From Pseudoips prasinana (taxonomy: Eukaryota > Arthropoda > Insecta > Lepidoptera > Nolidae): a DNA stretch of 64,000 nucleotides. The stretch spans positions 11,736,001 to 11,800,000 of the forward strand of contig OX621260.1 of NCBI GenBank assembly GCA_951640165.1, in the 5' to 3' direction. Below, piece after piece: positions 41,140 through 55,100 of the stretch. The position numbers were made by a program, and so were the translations under genes. The notes under the pieces are model-generated. The model searched no databases. It had not been told where the DNA came from and saw nothing but the letters and a program-made list of their open reading frames with translations. The number at the start of each line of letters is the position of its first letter. Position 1 is the first letter of the stretch.

Positions 41140-42990
41140 ATGATATATTGAAACTCAATGAAAATATTCTAAAATTAACTATTTATTTTTATCACGTTTT
41201 TATTGAAGCTACATATAATTCACCACTCCCTGAAGTTACTTAATACACATTCTTCTCAAGCACACTTACTGAATTCTCAATAAAAGATATTATAACACCA
41301 ATCAGTTATTGATGACATACATACTTAACATAATCATTGAGATAGCTTTTTTTTATTTACATTGAATAATTTCAAATCACAGTAATTAATACCAATTGAT
41401 ACGATTTAACCATGACAATTTTGCACATATAATCTCATTTATTATGATTCTATTAATTTGATCTAAAAATAAAATTGTGGTTCTATTAAGTATTATGGAT
41501 TATTACAATTTACCATATAAATACAACACTGATAAAAATATTTCTATAAGGCAGTGTTCTTAATATTTATATCATCAAATCATTTTCCAGCCATAATAAC
41601 AATATCCACTCAAAGAAGAACCAATAGACAAAAGTCCAGCAAAGCGATAGGTTGATCCTCTGGTCACGACCAGACCTCTACCACGAATCAATTTAGTTTA
41701 CTCACTCGAAGAAACATACCGTTTTTTCCCGACATTCTAAGTTCATTGAAGTTTCAACTACAAGTGGTGCTAGTTAATGTACTGGAAAAACCGCAAGCAT
41801 TATCGAAGAAGTAAACTGCATAAATTTGTGGTAGACATTTTGATCTTTTCTTTGGCAAAGGAATAAGCATGACTATTTTTTATTCTGACCAAGTTTCCTT
41901 TTGGCGTCGATTTGGAGGAATACTTTGACAGAGGACGCCAAAGTTTTAGGTTATTATTTATCTTTTATCGTCTTAGTTTACATTTTCTAATGTTAGCTAA
42001 GTTGTTCTAACAGTTATTCGTTGTAATAATATTGCTTATAGTTTCAATCCTAATACATTAGTTGCAGTTTAAAATTATTAGGGCCTTTAAAGTACCGGTC
42101 GTCCTCCAGTTCCTTAGTTAAGAAACAAATTCGTACAGTTCGATATTTACAAAATACGCATAACATCTTAATGACGCGTGTATCAAATTTATTAAAATTT
42201 CGTTATTTTCATAAAAAACATATTACAGTTGAATTTTTATGTTTTATTTTCAATGTCAAATATGGACACTTTGATGATATGTGGAATACCACATCTGAAT
42301 TGGAATAGGCTTTGATGGTAAATATTCATTAGAATGTCACGAAAAATCACGAGATTACATTTTCACATAAATGGGTAATTGTATTTTGTCAATGACTCTT
42401 CGAAATTCCATTTTGAGGTGGTCCAACTTTCCCAATTCGTTATTATGCATTTTTTCGACTGAAAAATAGTTCATGGATTAACTTTATACTGTGATGCTGA
42501 TATCTGAAAAATATCTGTGTTTCATATTTGACACACAGAAAATCATACGAAATTCAAAATTCTAGTAGGTTGTAAAAATATTCCACTACTTAATAATAAT
42601 AATCACTTAAACGCTACCGTACCAGAGCTGCTTTCAAACATCAGAATAATGTATCGTAGATTACAATATTCAATCCAGTGAAGCAGTGAAAGCTTCCTGG
42701 TCTTACAGTTAATGTTAGTAAATATAGCCGTGTGTACAGTCTTACGGAATAATAAGTAGTAGATATAACATGTTCAGTAAAGGCTACTATAAATTGCTAC
42801 TAATTTTTTTTCTAGTTTTTACTCCGCAAAGCCTAACAATCTAAGAGAAAAATGGTGTATAAGTCTTTGGTTACGGTTGGTGACCAGGGTGCATGCCAAT
42901 TTGTTTCGATTTCTACAAATAGACTTAAAAAAAAGTGGAAAGACTAATGCAATTATTATTTTTTATGAATAATAACGCCACAGCTTCAAT
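41140..42990. other. Intergenic DNA downstream of gene C
   Basis: About 1.85 kb without SINE, LINE or MITE signatures that I can recognise. It is the longest repeat-poor stretch in the window. It should include the 3' UTR of gene C, but no classical AATAAA is evident close to the stop. Confidence 0.4.
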
Positions 42991-42995
42991 TCTGG

Positions 42996-43149
42996 CTAAT
43001 TCTTTGGATCTTCACCAACAGCATCTGTTACAGTATTTTTTTTTATAGAGCCCATTCGTATCTCGTCACGGGACTGAGTCGAGATGGTATGTGAAGTATA
43101 CGGCGTTGCGGTCCACGCAGACACTGGCTGTCCTCTCAGGTGTTGGTAT
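42996..43149 (-). CDS. mth-like gene C, last exon
   Basis: The acceptor 'tatgttcccag' precedes A|TAC CAA CAC. The tail reads '[20 protein letters not shown]', '[19 protein letters not shown]' and ends 'GEDPKN' with TAG at 42996-42998. '[19 protein letters not shown]' is typical of conserved Mth C-termini, with many possible phosphorylation sites. The frame is defined by phase; a different frame gives a longer ATG-initiated ORF that I reject. Confidence 0.85.
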
Positions 43150-46100
43150 CTGGGAACATATTAAAGCGTTAATTAAACAAGTACTTATAACAGTATTAGA
43201 TACTTTCGCTGACGTTAAATTATAATTTAAAATTAAAATGCTATAATCCTTGATCATACACAAATGTGTAGGATTTTTTCTGGCTTATACAAGGTTCTAT
43301 CATTTTTGGGAGATTGCTGGATGCGAAAAGCGCAAGACCGGCAAATGTGGAGATCTTTTTGTTTGGCTTTGTCCAGCAGAGGACGTCTTTCGGCTGATAT
43401 GATGATGATGATGATGATATAAGGTTACTTGTAAAACACCAACAATCCTTCTTCAAACGAGGTTTAAAAAGAGTATTAATATCACGGTAGGCAGCGCTTT
43501 TTCTATTTATAGAAAAAAGGTTGCTTATTGATCCGTTGCTCTAGAATTCGTTTTTATATTGTGGTCTCTTTTTATATTGTAGTATAACTTGATACGCACC
43601 AAGTAACTTTTATTTTTCTTTATTATTGATCATCCACAAGTGAAATTAACACATCATAACAAATGAACTTCAGACCAGATGAACTGTTTAATTGCGTTTT
43701 TTTTAGTTCCCAAGTTAATTAGAACTCATAAATTCTTAGGTTTATTTTGCTAATTTGAGCTGGAAAATGTAAATGGTACAAAATGACCACAGCATTTTGC
43801 CTTGTTAAGGTTAAACCTAAATTTTATTTCGACATTTCATACAACATATTTTTACCCTAAATGCCTACTGTACTTTAATAAACAATATCCATAAATATTA
43901 TATTAAAAAGTAGGCAACCTTACAAACCCAGATGGTGTTCTATAAAGACATTAATAAACGTGACAAAAGTTTGGGCACGAATTACATAAATTGAAAAGGA
44001 ATTTCATAATCGTAATGCTTGAACTAAAGACCCATAACTACTGTGGAATGCATAGGAGTATGCAGCTTTAGCTTAGGAATTTAGAATGCGTGTCGCAGAG
44101 AAACTTAAAACGATTTTTAAGATATGAAGGGCTATCCCTTCACATCTTAAAAACGGCCTTAACAACAGTGTTAGTACTAAGGAAAGAACACGTGCATTCC
44201 GACCAAGGCGGATTGGCAACCACATGACCTTTGGACGGAATGATGAAACGTGATCATATTTGTGAAGGCCAAATATGAGTCTAATACAAATGTTTTGGAG
44301 ATGCTCAAGTTTATGCAGATGTTCTTCTGTGAGGTCGCTGGCATCGGCGTAGTACAGAATAAATAAGAGAAGTAATTAATCATAATTTTAGAATCTCACG
44401 ATTGGTGGCAAATTAAAATTTATTAAATATTGGAACTAGTACCCGTATAATAAATGCAATTTGTTATTTAACGGGGCTATAGGAAATACATTCTATTAAA
44501 TTTAAGTTCACCGTTATTGTGTTGCAAGAGGTTATGCGGATTGACAGGTCTGACGATTGCGTTATTATACAACAAAGGTACCTCTATATTAAACACTGTG
44601 TATCAATTATGTCGTGGCATTTCAAATTTCCTTGTTTGACCTTTGTTACGAGTTGTTCGTTGCATATTGTTTGCAGTTTCCAGTAAATCTTTTTTTTTAT
44701 ATAAATTAAGATGGCAAACGAGCAAGCGGGTCACCTGCTGGTAAGTAATCACCGCCGCCCATGAACACTCGCAACACCAGAGGAGCCGCAAGTGCGTTGC
44801 CGGCCTTTAAGAAAAGAATAGGCTCGCTTCTTGAAGGTTGCCATGTCATGCCGGATCAGAAATACCTCCGCAGCTAATTAATTCCACAGAGCGGTAGTGC
44901 GCGGCAAAAAGTTTCTTGTGAAACGCACGGTGGTGGATGACTTTTCATCCAGGTGATAAGGATGAAATTTCCACTTTTGGCGAGAGGGTCTGTGGCGGAA
45001 TGTGGCGGCAGGTATAAGCTCGAAAAATTCCTCTGAGTACTACTCGCAGGGTAAGAGGATCATACCAAATAGTGGGAACCCCGTCGTCAACGACCATTCA
45101 AGCTGCACGACGTTGTAAACGATAAAACGGGAGAAGTTGATACTATGCGGCCCCGGCCCAGAGGTGGCAGCAATATTCCATATGCGGCCGTATTTGCGCC
45201 TTATATAATTGGAGGCGATGGGCCCATATAAAGTATCGCCTAGCTAGGCTCATCGCAGAGCTCTGCAAAGGACACCCAGCTTTTTGGAGGCCAATTTGGC
45301 CTTGTCTTCCAGATGACCTCGAAATTTGACGTCACTCTCGATGTCGATGCCGATGTTGCAACATTTATGTTAATCCTGTATAAAGCGCAAATTACTTGTC
45401 TTTATTTATGTTAATTAAAATATATTCCCAAGCAGTGGTTTAGTTTTGTAGTTATTCTTTAAAATAACAAACTGTAGGATCATAAACTCCATCATGCCGA
45501 TGAAAACCATTCAAATCATTCAAGTCAAATTTTAGTTGTGCTCAATAAGTATAACAAATAAAATATGTGCGCAATATTAATAATGTTTTGTGCATACCTC
45601 TAATACGTAAGATCTAATTATAATCATGCCTGATATAAGCCAACCTAAATTAATTGCCATTATTAACTAAATAGATAATACCGTTATTAATATTAGTTGC
45701 CACATCAGTTCCTTTTAATGATTGCTGTACCTCTTTGCTGGTGTATTTGCCCATGCCTGCTCTAGCACCGATACTATTATTATTTATATAAATCTGTATC
45801 TGTTTTAGAATATCCTCTCCAATTTTGCTATTTCCTTTCTAGTTTGTGTCTTATTGATGGTTCCAACAATTATATTAATATTGTACTAGTTTTGCATTTA
45901 TTTTCTATCTTCATTTTTGTAACCTTCGTGTTTCGTTCGTAATTATTTATAATTGGCTCTTCTTACCACTATCTATCGGTTTTTATTAGTATTTCCTCTT
46001 ATTTTATCAATAAACACATTTTATTTAAAGCTTGGTACTTTATAAACTTATAACTTTGTTTCATTGTCCGATATAACAAATTGTGCGTTAGTTGTTGCAG

Positions 46101-49100
46101 TTTTCATGTTATCGGCTGTTGTGCCCGTATCATTTGGTATACGGCAATTTTCATTGGTGACAGCTTTCTTTTCTTCCCTAGCTATCTTGTTTAATTGGCA
46201 ACGTTTCATCCTGGTTACAGAACGTTTAAGATCAATAATTGTTTGAACACTTTGAAAGGATTTTAAAGTCCTTTGATCGCTTTTATCGCTTAAACTACAC
46301 ATTTGAGTGTCAATATTAAGTTATATAGAAAATAATGGCTCCAAGATGTAAATTTAATATGTTTTATGAATGCGATACATGCAATTTAATATGTTTTATC
46401 ATTTTATACATCTATGGGCTGTACTAAATATCTATTATTATACAAGTTGTTGACAGCACTGTAAAATTTTAGATGTTTTATTATTCGAGAATAGTCACTC
46501 CCTCTTGCCCACCACTACAACTCCTGTAAGCGAGGATCAACAGTGGAACAAAATGAAATGACACTGAGCGGTGAGGATCAGGCATATCCCGGGGAATCAC
46601 TTTAACTGTCTTGGATCTCACAACGAATTTTTGTTTGCCAAACATGTAACGCAGTTTATTCAAAAAGTATGACGAGATTTTCATAATTGAATTTTTCAAT
46701 CTAAAATATAAAACAAACAAACCTGTCTTTAATTTTTATAAATATCTTCTTTTTGCATACAAATATGATGAAGATAATGAGACCAACGAGCACGTTGTAT
46801 GCGTCGGAGAACTGCCAGATGTAGTCCCCCTCCGGGTAAAGTGCACTGATGACTTCTAATATCCAGTTAACACCCATCACAGCAAACAGCTTCACGTATA
46901 GAGCAAACCTGTAATATGAAAATTTAATACTTTTGGTGACTATGAGTATATTCTTATGAGTCTATGATAACATTGGCAACATGTCATTGTGGTTCTTAAA
47001 TGAAGAATTGGTTTGCACAAAAATAGAAAGTGGTTGAGATATCCTTACAGATACTAGCTACACACGCACACACGCGCGATAATACACTACAAAACTGTTT
47101 GACGGGCATGATGAGATCGTGATACTTAATTCTTTGCTCTGAGGGTACTAATATTATCTCCCAGGGGTACTGCCAAATATAATGTATTAACTTCAATACT
47201 TTCTTGGAAGAAATTAGGAAAATTATATAAAATTGTAACTAATAATTTTAATAATAGTACATTATCGAGTTTAGAGGTATTGTATAGGGGTAATCCTTGA
47301 AATTCAAAATTAAATAATATGCTTTCTCCGCGGTCACCCATCTATAGTCTGACCGCGCGTAGCGGTGAAAACCAGTGAAAGCAACTGGCTAAGGGCCATG
47401 AAGGCTGATAGTAACCGAGGCGTCTTTGCAGTAACGACAATCTGCCGATAAGTAAGATATGTTGGATTGTGTTACAGTGTCACGAAAATTTCTAATAAAC
47501 TTGACTTGTTCTAAACAAGTCGTGGTGGTGCCTAAGATGGTGCTTACAGGAGTGACTGACTGGGAACGAGGAGGCACTGCACTACATATTCAGAATGAAT
47601 ATTTACAAAATAGAATTACAATGCCAATTTTCATCGCATGGTGTGATACACAGATGAGAAAAATCAAGCAATGTACTTAATAATAATGACCTAGTAACAA
47701 CGAACGAAACTCTTACCGTTGCTGGTCTTTCTTCTGTTGATTATTTGTGGAATCCTTTGACTTTAATGTCACTGCTGTCATTTTTCTAATTGCTGCTATC
47801 TTTATAGCCGTTAACGTGAAGAAGACTAAGTTTGCAATACATAGGATCAAGATGGGCGCGTACAAATAAATCAGCTTGCTTTTACCTGTAATTATAAACC
47901 ATGACGTTAGGAACACTTTTTAACAGTGAGTTTTCTTTAAATGTTCTGGATGGAATGTGGAGTCTACCAGTCCGAACTACGCCATCGTGGTGGACTCTCA
48001 TTGTGATAAGAAGCCACTGCCTGGCAGTGCGGCATTAAAGGTTTATGCATCGTCATATTTCGGGACCCCCAGTCATCATTTCATTAAAAACCAACTTTCA
48101 TTTGCTAATTATAGACATACTAACTGTGCCCGCGACTTCATCTGCGTGCAATAGTGTCTTTGGTTAATATTCGCATGCGTATGGCGCATTTTACTGCCCT
48201 TACGTATCTTCTCGTTAGTTAAAGGTAAATGAAATCTTAAAAATTGGAAATCATAAATCTAACCAAGCTACCAACATGATAATACACGTAGATTAGACAC
48301 AAGTATTCAGGCCAGAATATCTGAAACTTATTGTCACTTGACATTGGCAAAACAACTAATAACAAAAAGTAATTGCCGGCCTTGCGTTATCCGCTATCTA
48401 TGGGAAATGCTATGGAAATCTTTGGGGGAGGCCTTAATCAAACAGTAGACGGCTTTCGGCTGATATGATGTTGATGATATGAATAACAAAAATCGAATAC
48501 TCACCATATAAGAAACAGCCTTGTGTCTGTATGTTTGGTAATAGAGGATTGGGTCTTGGTATATTGGAGAACTCCAGAATAGCCATCAGTACAGTTAGAG
48601 CCGTTGGTATACCAAACGCGTACAAACAGTAGGATACGAAACGTTTGCGAGGTGAGGCACGATTGTTGGAGCCCCGTTTTCCACTAGAAAGTAAACAAAA
48701 CGACATGATGTTTTTGAATAAAATTGTAAATTGTTTTTTTTTTTAATAGATAAACCCTCATAACTAAAAGTAAGTCTAGAGACTTACTACACTACATAGA
48801 GATTTTTTTTTATTTTGTATTTATCTACCTATATCGACATTTTGTATTCTGACGTTACTTTTTATGTTTTCTTATATTTAATATGTTCTGATTATTATAT
48901 AATTTATTCATTGATTTTATTATACAATATTTATTAAGGTCTAATGATAATAATATTCTGATATAAATAATCTACAAACCTAACCAACATTTGTTTACCT
49001 AAACAATTTTGAAGAGTATTTAATTTGTATCAGTGCAACTGTCATTTCTTTTTTATATAATAGTAGGCACTCTAGCATGCGGATCACCTGATGGTAGGTA

Positions 49101-52100
49101 ATCACCGCCGCCCATGGACACCTGCAATATTACAGGGGCTGCAAGTATATTGCCGGCCTTTTAAATGGAAAAAGCTCGCTTCTTGAACGTTGCCAGGTCA
49201 TACCGGATCAGGAATCCCTCCGCAGATGATTGATTCCACTGAGTAGTAGTGCGCGAAATAAAGTTTCGAGTGTAACGCATGTTGGATTAGATATATTACA
49301 TCTCACGGAGTATATATATAAATATAATTGTAAATTTTCCGGAATCGCGGGCGTTTTTCGATAGTGCTTTCCATTATATTCACATGTCAACTTTAGAAAA
49401 ATATTTATCCGGATATTCCAGCACTGTTTATTTGCAAATATTATTTTGGGTCAGTAAGGGCTAATCCGAAACTACTGGAAAGACATAATGTGGATCTTAG
49501 GTTGTTCCAATCCAATCCACATTATTGAATTAAATTGGACATTAAAATAATTAGAATAAAATCTCAAATTGTCCCTCATTGACCCACACAAAATTGTCAC
49601 CCCCAGTATGAAAAATCTATTTAATATGATTTATGATAAATTTGCAAAAAATATAGGGTATTTACCTAAACGTCCACCAGATGTCGAAACACATGATGTT
49701 CAACCAGAAGAAAGCGGCCAACAACGCAAAGTAAATAATAAAAGCTGAAAAAAAATATTACACTATTTTAAAAAGGAAATTATGAAATAAAATAACGTTG
49801 ACCGAGTATTTTAAATACTCTCATTGTGGCATACTAAATTATTTTGATATTTTTTGTCATGTCAATGTGTAATTTTTTTGTAATGCACGTTCATATATTT
49901 TATAAATTATTAATTAATGTTTGAGTTATATTTAATCGTAATTACAAACTCAGAAATAAAACAAACATCGGACTAGGTTTAACACGGAGAACATTTTGAC
50001 TTAAATATATTGTTTGTTTCATAGTGTCGCTTGTCTGGAAGAGATCGCTTAAGGCAATAAGACCGCCCGTGGTACAGACGACAGCACATCAAGCTACTCC
50101 AATCTGTAAAATTTCCCCAATTGAAAGAGAACCTTATGCTTTTTTGATAAAGTTGAACATCTATAAAAGAAATTTGACTGATTGAGGTGGTTGGATGTGC
50201 TGGCGTCTGTATATTATGTTCTTTATATCCTATGTATTTTCTTTCCGTTTGAGTGTGTACAATAAACAGCATTCTATTTTTCTATCTTGAAGAGGGCATT
50301 GTCTTATGTTAGTTTTAAATTGCGGCGGGTTGGAACGGGGGTTGGAAATAAAGGGGTACAGCGATTTTGCTGGCATTAATAATATAGTATACGCCCTTGC
50401 CTCAGAGAGCACGCAGGGCTGTCGGTCCTGTGCTTGCTTCTTCCTTGCTGTATCGGCTAATGTTCCCATCGGATCATGAGAGTCAGGAGTCAGGAAATAT
50501 AAAGTACACATAATAATATGTTTGCGTACGCTTGTGCAATATAATTATCTCAAGCGCAGATGATAGTCTCTAATGAGGCCAGAAATATATTATTGATTTT
50601 AATGAGAGAGTTAAAACTTATATTTATTTTAGAAACTGTGCTAGTTTCTGATAAAAAACAAATACTTGTAAAGTTTTTTAACGAAATCAGTTACTTGATT
50701 AATTATTCATATCTAACCGTACAAAACGCAATACATATAAAAATCTATTTAAACGGTCTTTGAAAACTGTAAATAAATAATATATTTTTTGTTACAAAAT
50801 AATATCAATAATATTTATAAGTGTAGTGCCTTTCGAAACAATCTTATTTTGAAACATTCTTTTCCATGTTTCATAACTGAAGAGAAATTAGATTAAAAAA
50901 AAAATATTTCATTCGACATTTATGCGTTTCATAAAAAAAGCTATCCATAAGTATAAAATTGAACAGTCTAGATATAATAGAAACACGAACAGAAGTAAAA
51001 TATTTGTAACCTTTGATATAGCATTTATTACAAATACTTAATTAGATTAATTTATCACAAACATAAAAATTTAATTTAAATTTATTAAGGAATTAGGGGA
51101 AAATTCAATTCTTTCATTTTTATGGGTTTATACTTCGCCGTTCTTATGAAAAAATTCAATAAGTATGTGGAATCAAATCCAATTTGAAGGTTAAAAAAAT
51201 GACGAAATTAGAATGAAGTTTATAAAACGCAATGAAAACAACAAAATATTTGATGTTAAAAATAAAATTAGATATGTTTACCAAGGAGATGAGATTAAAT
51301 ATAGATTGACCTAATAATCAGTGCCAAGACGATGAGCGAAAATAAAATTTAATTGTTAATCTAAAGCAATAAATACTTTGCTATCGTGTTAATAACTTAT
51401 TTACTTTTTAATTAAGACAACGCCCTCACTAATTAATGAAGTATGAAATCATCGTATCGCGGGGGACTTTGCCGACATGCAATATACAGACAAAAAGTAC
51501 ACCCAGCAACAATTTTACTTGGAAATCTAATCCTTGTGTCGCTGGCTACTTTACAAACATATAATAGGCGGACACAAGTTACATCTAGACTCAGAACAAC
51601 TATTTATGGGTCTCGAACCCGTGACACGAAGCGGCGAGGCAACTGTCTTAGTCGCAGCGCCACACGCGCAGTAATTTACAATTTATCAAACAAATATAAT
51701 TAGCCTTTTGCGAACTTCGAACCCAAACCCTAACCACTGCGCCCATTATGGGACTGCTAAGAAACCAGCCATATTCAAGTATTAGTTAGCGGTAGCGTGT
51801 TCACCCGCAGAGAACGAGGTCCTGGGTTTAAATCCCAGGCCATAAATGATTTTGGGACTTTTCTGTAAAAAGAAAAATTTGTCAGTATCAGCCCGAAGTC
51901 TGGGAGCTGACGGTATCATACCCCCGCGCCTCGGAGAGCACGTAAAGCCGTCGGTCCTTACCTGACCTCTTTCCGGTCGTGTCGCTAGGCATCCCATCGG
52001 ATCATTAGAGTGATGGAATAGAAAGTGCCTTTGCGCACACACTTGAGCACTATAATATGTCCCGCGCAGATGGTTAATTCGCGAAATTCGGCTAGGAGGA

Positions 52101-55100
52101 CGTTATTATTATTATAAAAAACCCTGTACGATGAAAAAAGTAATATACATCATTACTTTCTCAAAAATATTTAATTACTATAGAGATCGCACTTGTTCGA
52201 AATTTGATCATTAATCTATTGTCGTAAACTATAGACATTAAAGACAAATAATGTTGATCTGGTCTCACTTTTGACATCTCTTCTCAGTTTTTCAGTGGTA
52301 AAACCATGGTAGGGCCATTTTTTTTTATAATTGCCACTAATGTATGTTCTATAAAAATATTAGCTTTATTTATTTATTTATACTTCAGTACAATGGGAAT
52401 GAATACCTACATAGGCGGACTTAATTAATGGAAACCAATTTTAACTGATATACATACTATACAACTTTTCTTTTGTAAACACATATCTACTTATAAAGGT
52501 AATTACACCCAGAGTCAGGACAAACAGACATGTTCATGCACACATACTTATATGCAGTCCTGGGTGGGAATCGAACCCACGACCTCAGGCGTAAAAGGCA
52601 AGTATCTACAATTTACGCTAACTGTCAAACTTACTTGTAACGAGGCACATAATTGCAGGGACGTTGTTATTTAAGATCATGATCTGCATTGTTGCCAAGG
52701 CAACGAAGCCGACGAAAAAACTGAGGAGATATGCTATTAGCACCAAGCCATGTAGGTTCTGCAGCTCAGGAAGCCACACGTATACCGCCACAGTCAACAA
52801 TATGAAGAAACAGGAGATCAACATACCTGAAAGAAATTGATATTAATCTATCTATAGCTACTTATTATATTATATACTAGCAGTACCCCGCGGTTTTAAC
52901 CTCGTTTAAATTCATAAATTATAGCCTATGTGTTATCCAGCTATATAAGCTGAATACTAATCAAAATCCATTCGGAAGTTTTTGAGTAAAAGAGTGAGAA
53001 TTTAAACATGCATACATCCATACTCCCAAACTTTCGCATTTATAATATTAGTAGGATAAACAATAATATTATAATATAGAGAAAAAAAATGTATATTTGT
53101 TTGTTATGGATACACTTGGGAACGTTCAAACTGATTCTTAATACATACATATTATGCACAAATTAAAGCCAGACACAGAAAAAATAATCGTGCTCATCAC
53201 ACAAATATTTATAATGGTTGACGATTGAATCCAGGACCTCTGGCGTAGCAGTCAGGATCATTAACCACTAGACCAACATAATTTCTACATAATTTTACTT
53301 TATACATATATATTTTTTATTATACATTACATTATATACATATACATTTTTTTAAACTTTTTACTACATTAAATCAAGCGCAAATAGCAATCGGATAGAT
53401 GTGCGCAAATAGCAACCGAGACCGACAGCTTAACGTGCCCTCTGAAGAACGGCAACGCTCAAAATCTCGGTCACCAGATTTTGAGCGTTGCCGTTCTTCA
53501 GAGGGCACGTTAAGCTGTCGGTCCCGGTTGCTGTCATTATAAAACAGTCGATAAGCCATGCAAAAGGCTTACTGGGCGGTAATAAGTCATTACTTTATTA
53601 TAGCAAAAGTTGTTACGAGAATACGATAGTAAAATCTTATACCAACATTTATTTGTCTACTTTTTCACCGATCAAACGAGTCAAATGACACGAAAATAGG
53701 TTATCCTTGACCGTTTTATATAAATAAATATGTTGGGACAACTCTCACAGTGCCATCGGATCCCAAACAACTACTATTATACTTACTACTTATTTTATAC
53801 TACTACTAGCTGTGCCCCGCGGTGTTACCCGCATTAAATTTTATATATTTTCTTTGCTATAAACCTCACGGAGCCCGAGACCTTTCCAACGAATGAAAAA
53901 CCGTGGAAATCGGTTCGTGCGTTCTGGGGCTATAGCGTCAGGAAGGAAAACCCGACTTATTTTTATATAGTAGATTTTAGATAAGTTACAGCCTTACACA
54001 GAAGAAATAATCGTGCTCATCATACAAAGCCATCTGATCCCAAACTAAGCAGAGCATGTACTATGGAAACCAGATAACTGATATAATACATATATTACTT
54101 TTCTTTCGTAAGAACATACTTATATATTTAATAACGCCCAGACTCAGGACAAACAGACATGTTCATTCACACAAATATCTGTCCTGGGTGGGAATCGAAC
54201 CCACGACCTCCGGCGTGAAAAGCAAGCATTTGCCAACCACGCCAACAGGCCCGTCGATTGAATTTATGACCTCTGGCTGTGCTGTCAGGGTCTAGCAAGC
54301 CATATTACAAGTCGCTAGATTTAAGTATTTCATCCTAACAGCTGTAAAAAGTCCACAGCTGAACAAATGCCTCCCCCAAGAATCATCTTGGGGGGATATG
54401 CCATAATCGCCACGCCTGGCAGACGGGTTGGCGATGGTCATAGTAACCATGAGGAAGCTGCTGCCCGTCCTCTGGTAGGTATTACCTCGGATTATTTCTA
54501 CGCCTCCCCACGGGATGAGATGGGGTGATGATATTCTATGCCGTCACCACACAGCAATAATCACACTAATATTATAGAGGAGAAAGTTTGTGAGTGTGTG
54601 ATTATATGACTGTGTGAGTGTTTATGTTTGTTACTTATTCACGTCTAAACGGCTGGAGCGATTATATTAAAATTTGGTATGTAGTTAGATGACACCCTGG
54701 ATTAACACATGGGCTATAATTTATAAAATTTGTAAAACCGTGGGGTACAGCTATATAAGTTTATCCAAGAAGTTATTATCACACATAGACACGCTAGATT
54801 ACATATAGGTAGGTACATAAAATGTATTTTAGTCTTCAATTACAGAGAGAAATATAAGGAGTATGTTTTAAATGGCTCTCAAGATTTTTTAAATAAACAG
54901 AATATTGTTGACATAATTTAACTGTAGTCATTTCTATTAGTACAGTTTTGAATTCACATTAAGTTTTACTATATTTTATGAACTTTAGTTAGTTTAACAT
55001 GTTTTATTGGTGTTTTGGTTAAGATATAAATAAAGACATCTCATATAAATAAATCATGACGTTATAATAGAAATATTTGCGTACCTTTAGGCACACCCTT

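Noticed and set aside
43066..43263. ATG-initiated minus ORF of 65 codons over the last gene C exon
   Set aside because: It is a different frame of the same DNA. The phase-2 join from exon 46723-46908 selects the frame beginning RYQHLRGQ, which has the typical Mth tail.
46481..46720. Extension of the gene C segment-6/7 exon into '[16 protein letters not shown]...'
   Set aside because: It would need a 23-bp intron or read-through of a stop, and the tail does not look like an Mth C-terminus. The exon at 42996-43149 fits in phase and sequence.
47459..47680. 73-codon plus ORF between gene C exons
   Set aside because: It has no recognisable motif, is antisense in an intron, and has no homologous counterpart in gene B.
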